From Pseudomonas tolaasii NCPPB 2192 (lineage in GTDB: Bacteria > Pseudomonadota > Gammaproteobacteria > Pseudomonadales > Pseudomonadaceae), in the NCBI RefSeq assembly GCF_002813445.1, contig NZ_PHHD01000001.1, positions 6,696,001 through 6,760,000 of the forward strand: DNA of 64,000 bases. Direction: 5' to 3'. The notes under the pieces are model-generated. The model was not told where the DNA came from. It did no database searches and saw only the letters and a program-made list of their open reading frames with translations. The translations under genes and the position numbers were made by a program. Of this stretch, positions 33,412-41,105 are shown one piece after another (position 1 is the first letter of the stretch; the number at the start of each line of letters is the position of its first letter).

Positions 33412-34359
33412 ATGAAATTCGACACGGCCTACAGCCTGAGTCTCGATGACAAGTTGTCGATCTACGACGTACGAGACCTGAATTTCGACGAAACCGCCGA
33501 TTTCGACTCCGACAAGGACAGCTTCCTCTGCCCCAACGACGCCTGCCGCGCCGCGTTCGATACCGGCAATACGCTGAGCACTTTCAACGCGAAAAACGTC
33601 AACTACCTGCGCACGCCCCACTTCAAGAACAAAACCGGCACCCGCCATATCGACGGCTGCCGCTATGCCAGCCCCCATAAAACCGCGACCGGTGAGCGTG
33701 ACGACGAGCGCGAGGAAAATTTCCCATCGGAATTTGTACTGACACGGCGTCAGTATGAGCGCAAAAAAAACGCGGCCAGTACTGCGGAGTCTACCCCACA
33801 GGGTCCAGCGAAAACGCCGTCAAATCGCGTCGCCTCTTCCCACAGCGCCAGCGACACCACCCCGGACAAAACCAGCGTGTTTGCCCATCCGGTGGAGTGC
33901 TACGTGTCCAACATCGACGACAAGGACAAGCTCAAGCGCATGCCGTTGAAGATCGGCGATCACACGGCCACCTACTGGACGTTTTTCAAGAAGATCGAAT
34001 ACCTGCAAGACAACAAGGGCCTGATCTACTGGGGCAAGATCAAAGCGATCAAAGACTACACCGCGAGCTTTCGCATCGACTTCGAAAAAAAGGTGTGGCT
34101 CGACAAGAAGCCTTACTCGGTCAACGTCTACCTGAGTAAAAAGCTCATTGAGAACTACCGTAAACGCACGGCGTTTCTGGAGCAGATCAAGGCGGCAGTG
34201 GACAGTGAAAAGACGCTGTATTGCTTCTTCTACGGGGTGACGCCGGAACTGAAACAGGTGCCGAGCAAGAAGCATCCCGAGCAGACGTTTGGAGTATTCA
34301 GCGCCAATATCGAGAACCTGGACCATCTGATTATTCGTGAGGCGCCGGGGGTGGAATAA
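33412..34359 (+). CDS. Hypothetical protein with zinc-ribbon-like N terminus
   Basis: 315 residues from ATG 33412, in preference to a start 21 codons earlier. The first 90 residues hold CPNDAC and later HF...H..GC ligands (about residues 40-83), resembling the zinc-ribbon of competence-type CoiA proteins. The middle is low-complexity and charged (Ser/Thr/Lys-rich). The C-terminal half is an alpha/beta region with IYWGKIKAIKDYTASFRIDFEKKVWLD. No catalytic motif recognised; a nucleic-acid role is a guess. It follows a REPIN and precedes an SOS-box gene. Confidence 0.7.
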   Translation: MKFDTAYSLSLDDKLSIYDVRDLNFDETADFDSDKDSFLCPNDACRAAFDTGNTLSTFNAKNVNYLRTPHFKNKTGTRHIDGCRYASPHKTATGERDDEREENFPSEFVLTRRQYERKKNAASTAESTPQGPAKTPSNRVASSHSASDTTPDKTSVFAHPVECYVSNIDDKDKLKRMPLKIGDHTATYWTFFKKIEYLQDNKGLIYWGKIKAIKDYTASFRIDFEKKVWLDKKPYSVNVYLSKKLIENYRKRTAFLEQIKAAVDSEKTLYCFFYGVTPELKQVPSKKHPEQTFGVFSANIENLDHLIIREAPGVE

Positions 34360-34398
34360 GGGGTCGCCAGACACCCAGTTGATGAACGGTCAAAACAA

Positions 34399-34414
34399 CT
34401 GTACAAAAACACAG
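34399..34414 (+). promoter_or_regulatory. LexA-like (SOS) box upstream of a small HTH gene
   Basis: CTGTACAAAAACACAG, i.e. CTGT-N8-ACAG, directly followed by TATAGT that could be the -10 hexamer. It closely resembles the known E. coli sulA operator layout. It lies 55 bp upstream of the ATG at 34454. Confidence 0.7.
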
Positions 34415-34453
34415 TATAGTTTTGCTTCCCTCGTCGAATCCTGGAGAAACCCC

Positions 34454-34834
34454 ATGTCCTCCCTGGCAATGAGCTCTTTCGTAGAACGGCAGATCGTCCT
34501 GCATCAATTCACCGCCAAACACAGCGTCCAGGCCCGCGCGATGCTGGGTTGGAGCCATGAAGACCTGGCCCGCCAGGCAGGCGTGACGGTGGAAGCGGTT
34601 CAGCGTTTTGAAAGTAATGCCGACGTGGCAGACGAAACCCGTTTAACCCTGGCGTTTCGCCTGGAGGCTGAAGGGCTGGTGTTTTTCCCGGGGTTTGCGC
34701 CGGGGTGGGGCATGAGTGTGCGCAGGTTTGATACCTCCCCGCCAGAACCCGCCGCACAAGGCATCATCTCGCGCCTGATGGGCTCAACAGCGGCAACAAT
34801 TGACTCACCAACGCCTCAGCCGAATGGTGCGTAG
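34454..34834 (+). CDS. Small XRE-type HTH regulator, probably SOS-regulated
   Basis: 126 residues from ATG 34454 with CTGGAG ribosome-binding site. HTH residues about 25-70: ARAMLGWSHEDLARQAGVTVEAVQRFESNADVADETRLTLAFRLEAEG, then a Pro-rich tail ending SPTPQPNGA. Preceded by a LexA-like box overlapping the promoter, so it is likely induced by DNA damage. Its 3' end overlaps the convergent kinase-like gene by 71 bp. Targets unknown. Confidence 0.75.
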   Translation: MSSLAMSSFVERQIVLHQFTAKHSVQARAMLGWSHEDLARQAGVTVEAVQRFESNADVADETRLTLAFRLEAEGLVFFPGFAPGWGMSVRRFDTSPPEPAAQGIISRLMGSTAATIDSPTPQPNGA

Positions 34835-35321
34835 AGTCCAGCCGGATAACCGGACAGGTCAGCGGTTTCAGCCAGCTTTCATGCCGACGCAAGCTACGCA
34901 GGCTGTGGTTGCCTGCGTCATAACGCGCTGCCCAAGCCAGAAACGCAACGCTGTTTTCATGGCGGCTGCCGCCTTCCAGTATCTGGTCGCCGTAGCGCTC
35001 CACCTCCCGCAATTGCAGGCGGTGCAGGCGTATCGCAGGATCAAGGCGCAGAAACACCACTTGGGTGAATTGCTCGATCATGGCGTCGCCCCAGCCACAG
35101 AGTGAGCCCGACAGTACCCAGCCGTTATGGCCGGCGCTCTGCTCTTGCAGCAGGCGAATGCGCTCTTCCTTTGGTCGGGCGACGGTGAAAGGGTCTGGCG
35201 TTTGTTGCCAGAAAAAATAGTCGGAATCGAAATAGGCGACGTTCAGACGCTCGGCCAACGCTTTGCCCAAGGTCGTGGTGCCAGCTCCGGCAGCGCCCAG
35301 AATGTGAATTTTGTAAGTCAT
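34764..35321 (-). CDS. P-loop adenylate/shikimate-kinase-like ATPase
   Basis: 185 residues from ATG 35321. P-loop GAAGAGTTTLGKALAERL at about residues 8-25, then SDYFFWQ and RLDPAIRLHRLQLREVERYG, the small-molecule or nucleoside kinase fold typical of topology-modulation FlaR-like or AAA kinases of unknown substrate. The gene lies between the amidase and a convergent HTH gene. Its 3' end (34764-34834) overlaps the HTH gene on the other strand, so either could hide the other's end. Confidence 0.75.
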   Translation of the reverse strand: MTYKIHILGAAGAGTTTLGKALAERLNVAYFDSDYFFWQQTPDPFTVARPKEERIRLLQEQSAGHNGWVLSGSLCGWGDAMIEQFTQVVFLRLDPAIRLHRLQLREVERYGDQILEGGSRHENSVAFLAWAARYDAGNHSLRSLRRHESWLKPLTCPVIRLDSTHHSAEALVSQLLPLLSPSGAR

Positions 35322-35362
35322 GGCCGCTTTCCTGATTCTGTCGCACGACAACCCGTTGCACA

Positions 35363-36862
35363 TTAAGGCATTTCAAGCACTGGCCGAGTCACGGGTTGTG
35401 CTGCTTGCTCGTACCCGTAGGCCACTTCCAGCAAAATTTGTTCGGACCAGCGGGTGCCGTAGAAATAGGCACTAACAGGCAGCCCATCCTCATTCGTGCC
35501 GCAAGGTACGGTGATTCCGGGGTAACCTGCCGCTGCGACGCCAAAGTAACTATAGGTTTCGAAGTCGGAAACCATTACGTCAAGATTGTGCTCATGGAGG
35601 GGTTCATCGATGGAATTGCGAAAGTCCTGGATAAGCGTGCTCCAGGCCGTCTCGCGCAGCTCGGGCGTCAACGTGGAGGCGATGACTTGTTTGAGTACCG
35701 GTTGGTGATCCGACTCGGTTCCATCGCGATCTTCGTTAAAGCGGAGCAATTCGGATAATGACTTGGCGGGTAACCCGGTGCGTTTGGCCAAATAGGTATT
35801 CAATTCCTCTTTCACGTCCGCCAGCAGCAGCGCTTTATAACCTGAGGCCTCTGCCAGCCGCAGATCCACCGGCACCAGAACCGCCCCCTGCCCGCGAAGC
35901 ACCGTCAACACCTCGGTGAAGCGCGCGCTGTTCACTACCGGTTGTTTTTCTCCGTTCTCGGCAAACGTTTCGGGGTAGCCAATACGCTTGCCTTTCAGAG
36001 CAGCGGGGACAAGCCACGATACATAGTCGACACAAGAGGGAGCGCCCAGGCTATAAGGATCTTGCGCATCACCTCCCGCCAGCGCATTGAGCATCAGCGC
36101 CACGTCATACACCGAGCGGGCCATTGGGCCGGGAGTGTCCTGTCGACGGCTGGCGGGAATGATCCCGTTGCGGTTCAGCAAGCCTACGCTGGGTTTGAGC
36201 CCCACCACGCCATTAAGGGCTGCCGGTACAATAATGGATCCACTGGTTTCAGTGCCCACTGCCACGGGTGCAAACCCCGCTGCAAGCGCCACGGCCGAGC
36301 CGGAGCTTGAGCCGCCAACATCCGCATCGTGCTTGTAGGGGTTAAGCGTTTGCCCGCCACGGCTGCTCCAACCATCAGGATGGTCGCCACCACGAAAACC
36401 CGCCAACTCGCTCATATTAGTTTTGCCCAGGATGATCGCGCCCTGCTCTATCAAGCGCTGAACGATAGGCGCGTCATTGCCCGCAGAGTCGCCGACAAGC
36501 CCGAAAGCGCCCGCGCTGGTTTGCATGTTTTTCGTTTCAAGCGTGTCTTTGAGTAAAACCGGAATGCCATGCAACGGCCCGCGGACCGCGCCCGCAGCAC
36601 GCTCACGGTCGCGTTCAAGAGCCACCTGCAAAGCCTCGGGGTTGAGTTCGATCACAGCATTCAGCTGGGGATTCAACGTGCCGATGCGAGCCAGAAAAAA
36701 ATGAATCAGATCCGCTGAGGTTATCCCCCCGGGCCTGGCCAATTGATCGCTCAGTTCGCGAACACTGGCATATTCAGTGCCAGGCGGGACGGGCTTCGCG
36801 CCCGGCACCAAAGCCTGCATCGCCTGCCGAATGATTGAATGCACACCATAACCAATGACCAT
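35363..36862 (-). CDS. Amidase-signature hydrolase
   Basis: About 499 residues from the ATG at 36862 (MVIGYGVHS), with in-frame upstream codons lacking a start of better quality. Amidase-signature catalytic triad in order: Lys in LLKDTLETKN, then Ser-Ser in GGSSSGSAVALAAGFAPVAVGTETSGSIIVPAA, within the Gly-rich stretch. Substrate cannot be named; relatives act on amides such as short peptides or indoleacetamide. A shorter amidase-like gene lies directly upstream. Confidence 0.88.
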   Translation of the reverse strand: MVIGYGVHSIIRQAMQALVPGAKPVPPGTEYASVRELSDQLARPGGITSADLIHFFLARIGTLNPQLNAVIELNPEALQVALERDRERAAGAVRGPLHGIPVLLKDTLETKNMQTSAGAFGLVGDSAGNDAPIVQRLIEQGAIILGKTNMSELAGFRGGDHPDGWSSRGGQTLNPYKHDADVGGSSSGSAVALAAGFAPVAVGTETSGSIIVPAALNGVVGLKPSVGLLNRNGIIPASRRQDTPGPMARSVYDVALMLNALAGGDAQDPYSLGAPSCVDYVSWLVPAALKGKRIGYPETFAENGEKQPVVNSARFTEVLTVLRGQGAVLVPVDLRLAEASGYKALLLADVKEELNTYLAKRTGLPAKSLSELLRFNEDRDGTESDHQPVLKQVIASTLTPELRETAWSTLIQDFRNSIDEPLHEHNLDVMVSDFETYSYFGVAAAGYPGITVPCGTNEDGLPVSAYFYGTRWSEQILLEVAYGYEQAAQPVTRPVLEMP

Positions 36863-36961
36863 CGGGCCTCTCCCTGGAGTCTGGAACAACGCAGGATCAG
36901 GATTGATCCCATACGCCAGTCTAAGAACCCCGCCCGCCGCCGGCTTTCAGCACGCTGCCAT

Positions 36962-37705
36962 TCATTGTGTAAGAGCGTTCAACACACCCTGTAGCGGTGC
37001 ACTGGTACGTGCCTTTCGGTAAACCTCCAACAACGTCGGCAATGCATCCCGTGACCACCGCGCGCCATACATCCAGAGTTTCGTACCCTCCTCCAATGCT
37101 TCACACAGCGAGGGGTAGCCGCTTCTGCACGCATTGTGAAAGGCAACACTGCGACCGTCAGACACCAGAGCATCAAGCCGATGCGTACTGACCAGTTCAT
37201 CGATTTCATTGTGTGTTTGAAGGTCGAATTGAAAGGCTTCATCCCCGCGTCTCGCGTTCACCGGCACCAATTGCGCACCGGCGTGGCGAAAAACCTCCAG
37301 GGCGTGGATAAATACCGCCGCATGTTCGACGGTAGTCACTTGATCGCCCCTCACATAGCGCTCGGCGAAACCGATACGCCACTCCGAAAGCGTCTGTGAC
37401 TCGGTGAAGGTGGTGTTGTTCAGCACCAAAGGGACTTCCACCATCACCGGTTCGGTGGGCTCGATACCACTCAAGGCAATCAGTGATAGCGCCGGGTCGC
37501 GCACGGTTTTGAGGTGGGGCGCGAGTGCGTTGTAGCCGGGAATGGGCGCAGCGCTCTCGGGCCGATCGGCACCAAAGATGATACTGCATGGGTTTGCGTG
37601 GCTCGCAGCGGTCGCCGGAACCGCCGTATCCCCGGTCAAAAGGTGCGAATGCCCGGAAGCGCAAGGCATGCCCAAATGCCAATATTTCCTACAGGTGCTG
37701 TCCAT
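36962..37705 (-). CDS. Amidase-like protein lacking the catalytic core
   Basis: 247 residues. The last ~170 residues match the C-terminal half of the neighbouring amidase in layout (RIGFAERY, EVFRHAGAQLVPVNAR, TYNEIDEL-like THNEIDELVSTHRLDALVSDG, YGARWSRDALPTLLEVYRKA). The Lys and Ser-Ser-Gly signature is absent, and the first ~60 residues (Gly/Ala and His-rich) do not resemble an amidase. It is likely a truncated, non-catalytic paralogue from tandem duplication. A run of Gs is the only ribosome-binding-site-like feature. Could be a pseudogene. Confidence 0.6.
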   Translation of the reverse strand: MDSTCRKYWHLGMPCASGHSHLLTGDTAVPATAASHANPCSIIFGADRPESAAPIPGYNALAPHLKTVRDPALSLIALSGIEPTEPVMVEVPLVLNNTTFTESQTLSEWRIGFAERYVRGDQVTTVEHAAVFIHALEVFRHAGAQLVPVNARRGDEAFQFDLQTHNEIDELVSTHRLDALVSDGRSVAFHNACRSGYPSLCEALEEGTKLWMYGARWSRDALPTLLEVYRKARTSAPLQGVLNALTQ

Positions 37706-37813
37706 CGGAACGCCCCCCCGAAATTAAAATTCGCGGGATCATCGCACTCTCGTCCGACGTTTGTCGCAGGGCGGAAACACCCTGAAAACTCCTTTTTTCA
37801 GGATGGCCTTATT

Positions 37814-38872
37814 TCAGCCCGCAACGTGATCTTTCACACCTTGAGTTTCCACGTCCAGCCACCACGCATGCCCGCGATCGGGCTGGTTCAGGCTGAACGC
37901 CTGCCCCATCGCCGGGGTGGTAATCGACACATTGCGCTCCCAGGCCAGCGCCATGATGCGGTCGAAGGGTTCGTGCCAGGCGTGAAAGGCCAGATCGAAC
38001 GTGCCGTTGTGAATCGGCAGCAACCAGCGCCCCCTGAGGTCGATGTGAGCCTGCAGGGTCTGCTCCGGCTGCATGTGCACATGGGGCCAATCGACGTTGT
38101 AAGCACCTGTTTCCATCAGCGTCAGATCAAATGGGCCGTACTGCTCGCCGATGCGTTTGAAACCGTCGAAATACCCGGTGTCGCCGCTGAAAAAAATCCG
38201 CCGCCCCGCATCGATCATCACCCAGGAACACCACAACGTCTGGTTGCCGTCGAACAGGCCGCGCCCGGAGAAATGCTGGGCCGGCGTGGCGACAAAGCGA
38301 ATGCCATCGACCTCGGTGCCCTGCCACCAGTCCAGCTGGCGCACTTTGCTGGCGTCCACGCCCCATTTGACCAGGGTGTCGCCCACGCCCAAAGGGGCGA
38401 GAAAATAACGCGTCTTGTCGGCCAATTGGACCACGGCGTTACGGTCGAGATGGTCGTAATGGTTGTGGGAAAGAATCACCGCTTCAAGCGCCGGCAATTC
38501 CTCAAGGCTGATGGGCGGCTGATGAAAACGTTTGGGGCCGGCCCAGCTGAATGGCGAGGCACGTTCGGCGAACACTGGATCGGTGATCCAGAATTTGCCG
38601 CGCATTTTCAGCAGGACGGTGGAATGGCCCAGGCGGAACACGCTGTGATCAGGAGCGGCCATCAGATGCTCGCGGGTCAAAGGTTGTACCGGGATGTTGC
38701 CTACCGGGCGTGTGGTGCGCGGTTTGTTGAACAGCATGTTCCAGAATATGCGCAACGTTTTGCCGAAGCCGCCGTGTTGTACCGGGGCATCGTTGGTGAA
38801 ATGTCCCTGGTCCTGTTCGGCAGGCTTGAGCGCCGCAGGTGCCGGGTCGAGGCGGGTTGAGATGGTGGCCAT
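37814..38872 (-). CDS. Metallo-beta-lactamase-fold hydrolase (NAPE-PLD/UlaG-like)
   Basis: 352 residues. Zinc motif SHNHYDHLD at about 133-141, with TPAQHFSGRG and FSGDTGYFDGF following and an HNGTFDLAFHAWHEPFDR end, the UlaG/NAPE-phospholipase-D-like arrangement. N-terminal ~60 residues precede the catalytic domain. Divergent from a TetR gene with clustered palindromic half-sites between, so probably repressed by it. Substrate unknown; a lipid or phosphodiester is plausible. Confidence 0.85.
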   Translation of the reverse strand: MATISTRLDPAPAALKPAEQDQGHFTNDAPVQHGGFGKTLRIFWNMLFNKPRTTRPVGNIPVQPLTREHLMAAPDHSVFRLGHSTVLLKMRGKFWITDPVFAERASPFSWAGPKRFHQPPISLEELPALEAVILSHNHYDHLDRNAVVQLADKTRYFLAPLGVGDTLVKWGVDASKVRQLDWWQGTEVDGIRFVATPAQHFSGRGLFDGNQTLWCSWVMIDAGRRIFFSGDTGYFDGFKRIGEQYGPFDLTLMETGAYNVDWPHVHMQPEQTLQAHIDLRGRWLLPIHNGTFDLAFHAWHEPFDRIMALAWERNVSITTPAMGQAFSLNQPDRGHAWWLDVETQGVKDHVAG

Positions 38873-38901
38873 TGCAGAGTGACTCCTGGGGTCCGCTCAT
38901 G

Positions 38902-38987
38902 AATTACACGGCGCGCTGAATTACACTGCACAGTGTAGTTTCTAGATTGCAACAAAATCCGGAGCAAGTAAACTACCGAGTGTAATT
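38902..38987. promoter_or_regulatory. Operator cluster for the TetR/MBL divergent pair
   Basis: Perfect-arm palindrome TACACTG-CA-CAGTGTA (38922-38937). The same half-site AATTACAC recurs at 38902 and 38919 and inverted as GTGTAATT at 38980. All lie in the 132-bp divergent interval. Confidence 0.65.
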
Positions 38988-39004
38988 TACCTTTAGAGCC
39001 CAAC

Positions 39005-39631
39005 ATGACAGCACCTCTGCGCCTCACCGACCGTAAACGCGGAGCCATTGTGGCCGCCGCCATCACCGAGTTTCGGGCCAACGGTTTCGAGGTCACCAGC
39101 ATGGACAAAATCGCGGCCACCGCCGGGGTGTCCAAGCGCACGGTGTACAACCACTTTCCCAGCAAGGAAGAGTTGTTCGCAGAAATTCTCCACCAATTGT
39201 GGGCCAGCAGCGCCGCCCAGCTTGACGTGAGTTACACCCACGAGCTCCCTCTGCGTGACCAATTGCGCGGGTTGCTGGAGGCCAAGATGCAGATGATGTC
39301 GGACGCCAATTTCCTCGACCTCGCCCGCGTGGCCATCGCCGCCACCATCCATTCGCCGGAACGTGCGCAAGACATGGTCAACCGCCTGAGCAAACGCGAG
39401 GAAGGTTTTACCCAGTGGGTGCGCGCCGCCCAGGAAGACGGGCGATTGTCCTGCACCGACCCGGCGTTCGCCGCCCACCAGATTCAAAGCCTGCTCAAGG
39501 CTTTTGCGTTCTGGCCCCAGATTACCCTGGGGCAACCCACCCTCGACGCCACAGCCCAGGCCGGTGTCATCGAGTCTGCCATCGACTTGTTCCTCGCCGG
39601 TTACGAAGTGCGCACGCCTCTCCCCCAGTAA
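39005..39631 (+). CDS. TetR-family regulator
   Basis: 208 residues. HTH MDKIAATAGVSKRTVYNHFPSKEELF at about 33-58; C-terminal TetR ligand domain of the AefR-like type (RAQDMVNRLSKREEGFTQWV...). Divergent from the MBL hydrolase with a palindromic operator cluster between. Likely represses itself and the hydrolase. Confidence 0.9.
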   Translation: MTAPLRLTDRKRGAIVAAAITEFRANGFEVTSMDKIAATAGVSKRTVYNHFPSKEELFAEILHQLWASSAAQLDVSYTHELPLRDQLRGLLEAKMQMMSDANFLDLARVAIAATIHSPERAQDMVNRLSKREEGFTQWVRAAQEDGRLSCTDPAFAAHQIQSLLKAFAFWPQITLGQPTLDATAQAGVIESAIDLFLAGYEVRTPLPQ

Positions 39632-39821
39632 AAACCTGTTGCATGCACGACATTCCAGGTCGTTTTTCGCGTATTCGCCCCTCGCACTGCGCAAATGGCT
39701 TGGAAGGACACTGATTATTCCCACGCGAATAACTGACAATATTCACAATTACTATCCGATCAACGGTCTCACCCGCTGACGCACGCTGTCGTACCTGCAA
39801 AAAAGAGCTACTCGGAACACT

Positions 39822-40880
39822 ATGGAAAACAGACGAGGCAAAGGGCTTTCATTTGCCAGGCGCATCTACAAGCCAAGGATCATCGGCCTGGGTATCGGTT
39901 GCATCAGTGTCACCGGCGCGCTTTATCCATTGGCGATGCCAACCTGGGTCTGGGCATTTCTGCTGTTTAACGGGTACGCCTGGGCACATGTGGCCTACCA
40001 GCTCTCCGTCCGCTCGCAGTTTCCCTACCAGGCCGAGCAACGCAACCTGCTCTATGACTCGCTGTTCGGCGGCTTTTGGGCGGCGGCCACACAATTCACG
40101 CCGCTGACGGCCGTGACCATTCTGTCGATGATGACCATGAACAACGTCGCAGCCGGCGGCAAGCGCCTGTTCCTGCGCGGCGTGCTGGCACAGGCCGCCG
40201 GTGTGGCCGTGGCGTGGGGGTTGTTCGGGATCAAATTCAACCCCAACGTCAGCCTCACTCAGGTCTACACCTGCCTGCCGATGCTGACGCCTTACCCGAT
40301 GGCCATCGGCATGGTCTGTTACCAACTGGCGATCAAACTGTCGGAACACAAGCGTGCCCTCAGCGCCTTGAGCCGCATCGACAGCCTGACCGGCCTGCTC
40401 AACCACGGCTCGTGGAAAGACCTGCTCAACCTCAAATTCCACAAATGCCAGCAGCAAGACGGCCAGGCCACGATTGCCTTGATCGATATCGATCACTTCA
40501 AACAGATCAACGACAGCTATGGCCACATCGTCGGCGATGCGGTCCTGCGCCAACTGGCCCAGGAGTTGCGCCACCACCTGCGGGAAAATGACCTGGCCGG
40601 GCGTTATGGCGGCGACGAGTTCTGTGTGATTCTTCCGCAAATGCCCCTGGAAGAAGCCGCGCGAATCATGGAGCAGATGCGCGAAACCTTCAGCAACTAC
40701 CGCAACCCGCATATCCCTGAATTACGCGTAAGCCTGAGCATCGGCCTGGCGGACTTCCAACCGTCCTACAGTGACGCGGCCATGTGGCTCAACGCCGCGG
40801 ACCGCGCGCTGTACGCCGCCAAAGACACGGGCCGCAACCGTGTCAACGTGAGCGATTACGTCGTCGCCCACTCCGCCTGA
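39822..40880 (+). CDS. MASE2-GGDEF diguanylate cyclase
   Basis: 352 residues. N-terminal MASE2 membrane domain (about residues 15-165, ~5 spans, GIGCISVTGALYPLAMPTWVWAFLLFNGYAWAH) then a GGDEF domain (about 185-345) with DIDHFKQINDSYGH and RYGGDEF intact, and RxxD (REND) five residues before GGDEF, the inhibitory c-di-GMP site. So an active, product-inhibited cyclase is expected. Membrane-bound like AdrA/DgcC. It precedes a BdlA-like chemoreceptor gene, which suggests linked c-di-GMP/dispersal signalling. Confidence 0.9.
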   Translation: MENRRGKGLSFARRIYKPRIIGLGIGCISVTGALYPLAMPTWVWAFLLFNGYAWAHVAYQLSVRSQFPYQAEQRNLLYDSLFGGFWAAATQFTPLTAVTILSMMTMNNVAAGGKRLFLRGVLAQAAGVAVAWGLFGIKFNPNVSLTQVYTCLPMLTPYPMAIGMVCYQLAIKLSEHKRALSALSRIDSLTGLLNHGSWKDLLNLKFHKCQQQDGQATIALIDIDHFKQINDSYGHIVGDAVLRQLAQELRHHLRENDLAGRYGGDEFCVILPQMPLEEAARIMEQMRETFSNYRNPHIPELRVSLSIGLADFQPSYSDAAMWLNAADRALYAAKDTGRNRVNVSDYVVAHSA

Positions 40881-41030
40881 GTTGTCCGACGACATCTCGT
40901 CTGAAATCTCCGACTGAAACACGCGGGGATAGCATAATGCCGCCATTGGTCGCCCGCTTCGAAAAGGTCCCCTCCGGGGCCGAACTTCTTGCATAACGCG
41001 CGACTCTCACCCGTTGTTCCACCCTTCCTC

Positions 41031-41088
41031 TGTCAGCACCAGGAAGCTGACAATGAGCACGTCAACCGTAAGGGCCAGCACCTTACGG
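41031..41088 (+). promoter_or_regulatory. Double-hairpin leader upstream of the PAS chemoreceptor
   Basis: TGTCAGC-ACCAGGAA-GCTGACA (41031-41052), with AGGA exposed in the loop, and CCGTAAGG-GCCAGCA-CCTTACGG (41066-41088). They lie 17-75 nt before the ATG 41106. A loop GGA is the typical RsmA/CsrA contact, which is inference only. Confidence 0.45.
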
Positions 41089-41105
41089 GGGCAGGCGCTT
41101 TTTAT

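Noticed and set aside
39632..39821. Possible small gene between TetR and the cyclase
   Set aside because: No frame with a ribosome-binding site and no domain; treated as a plain intergenic region.
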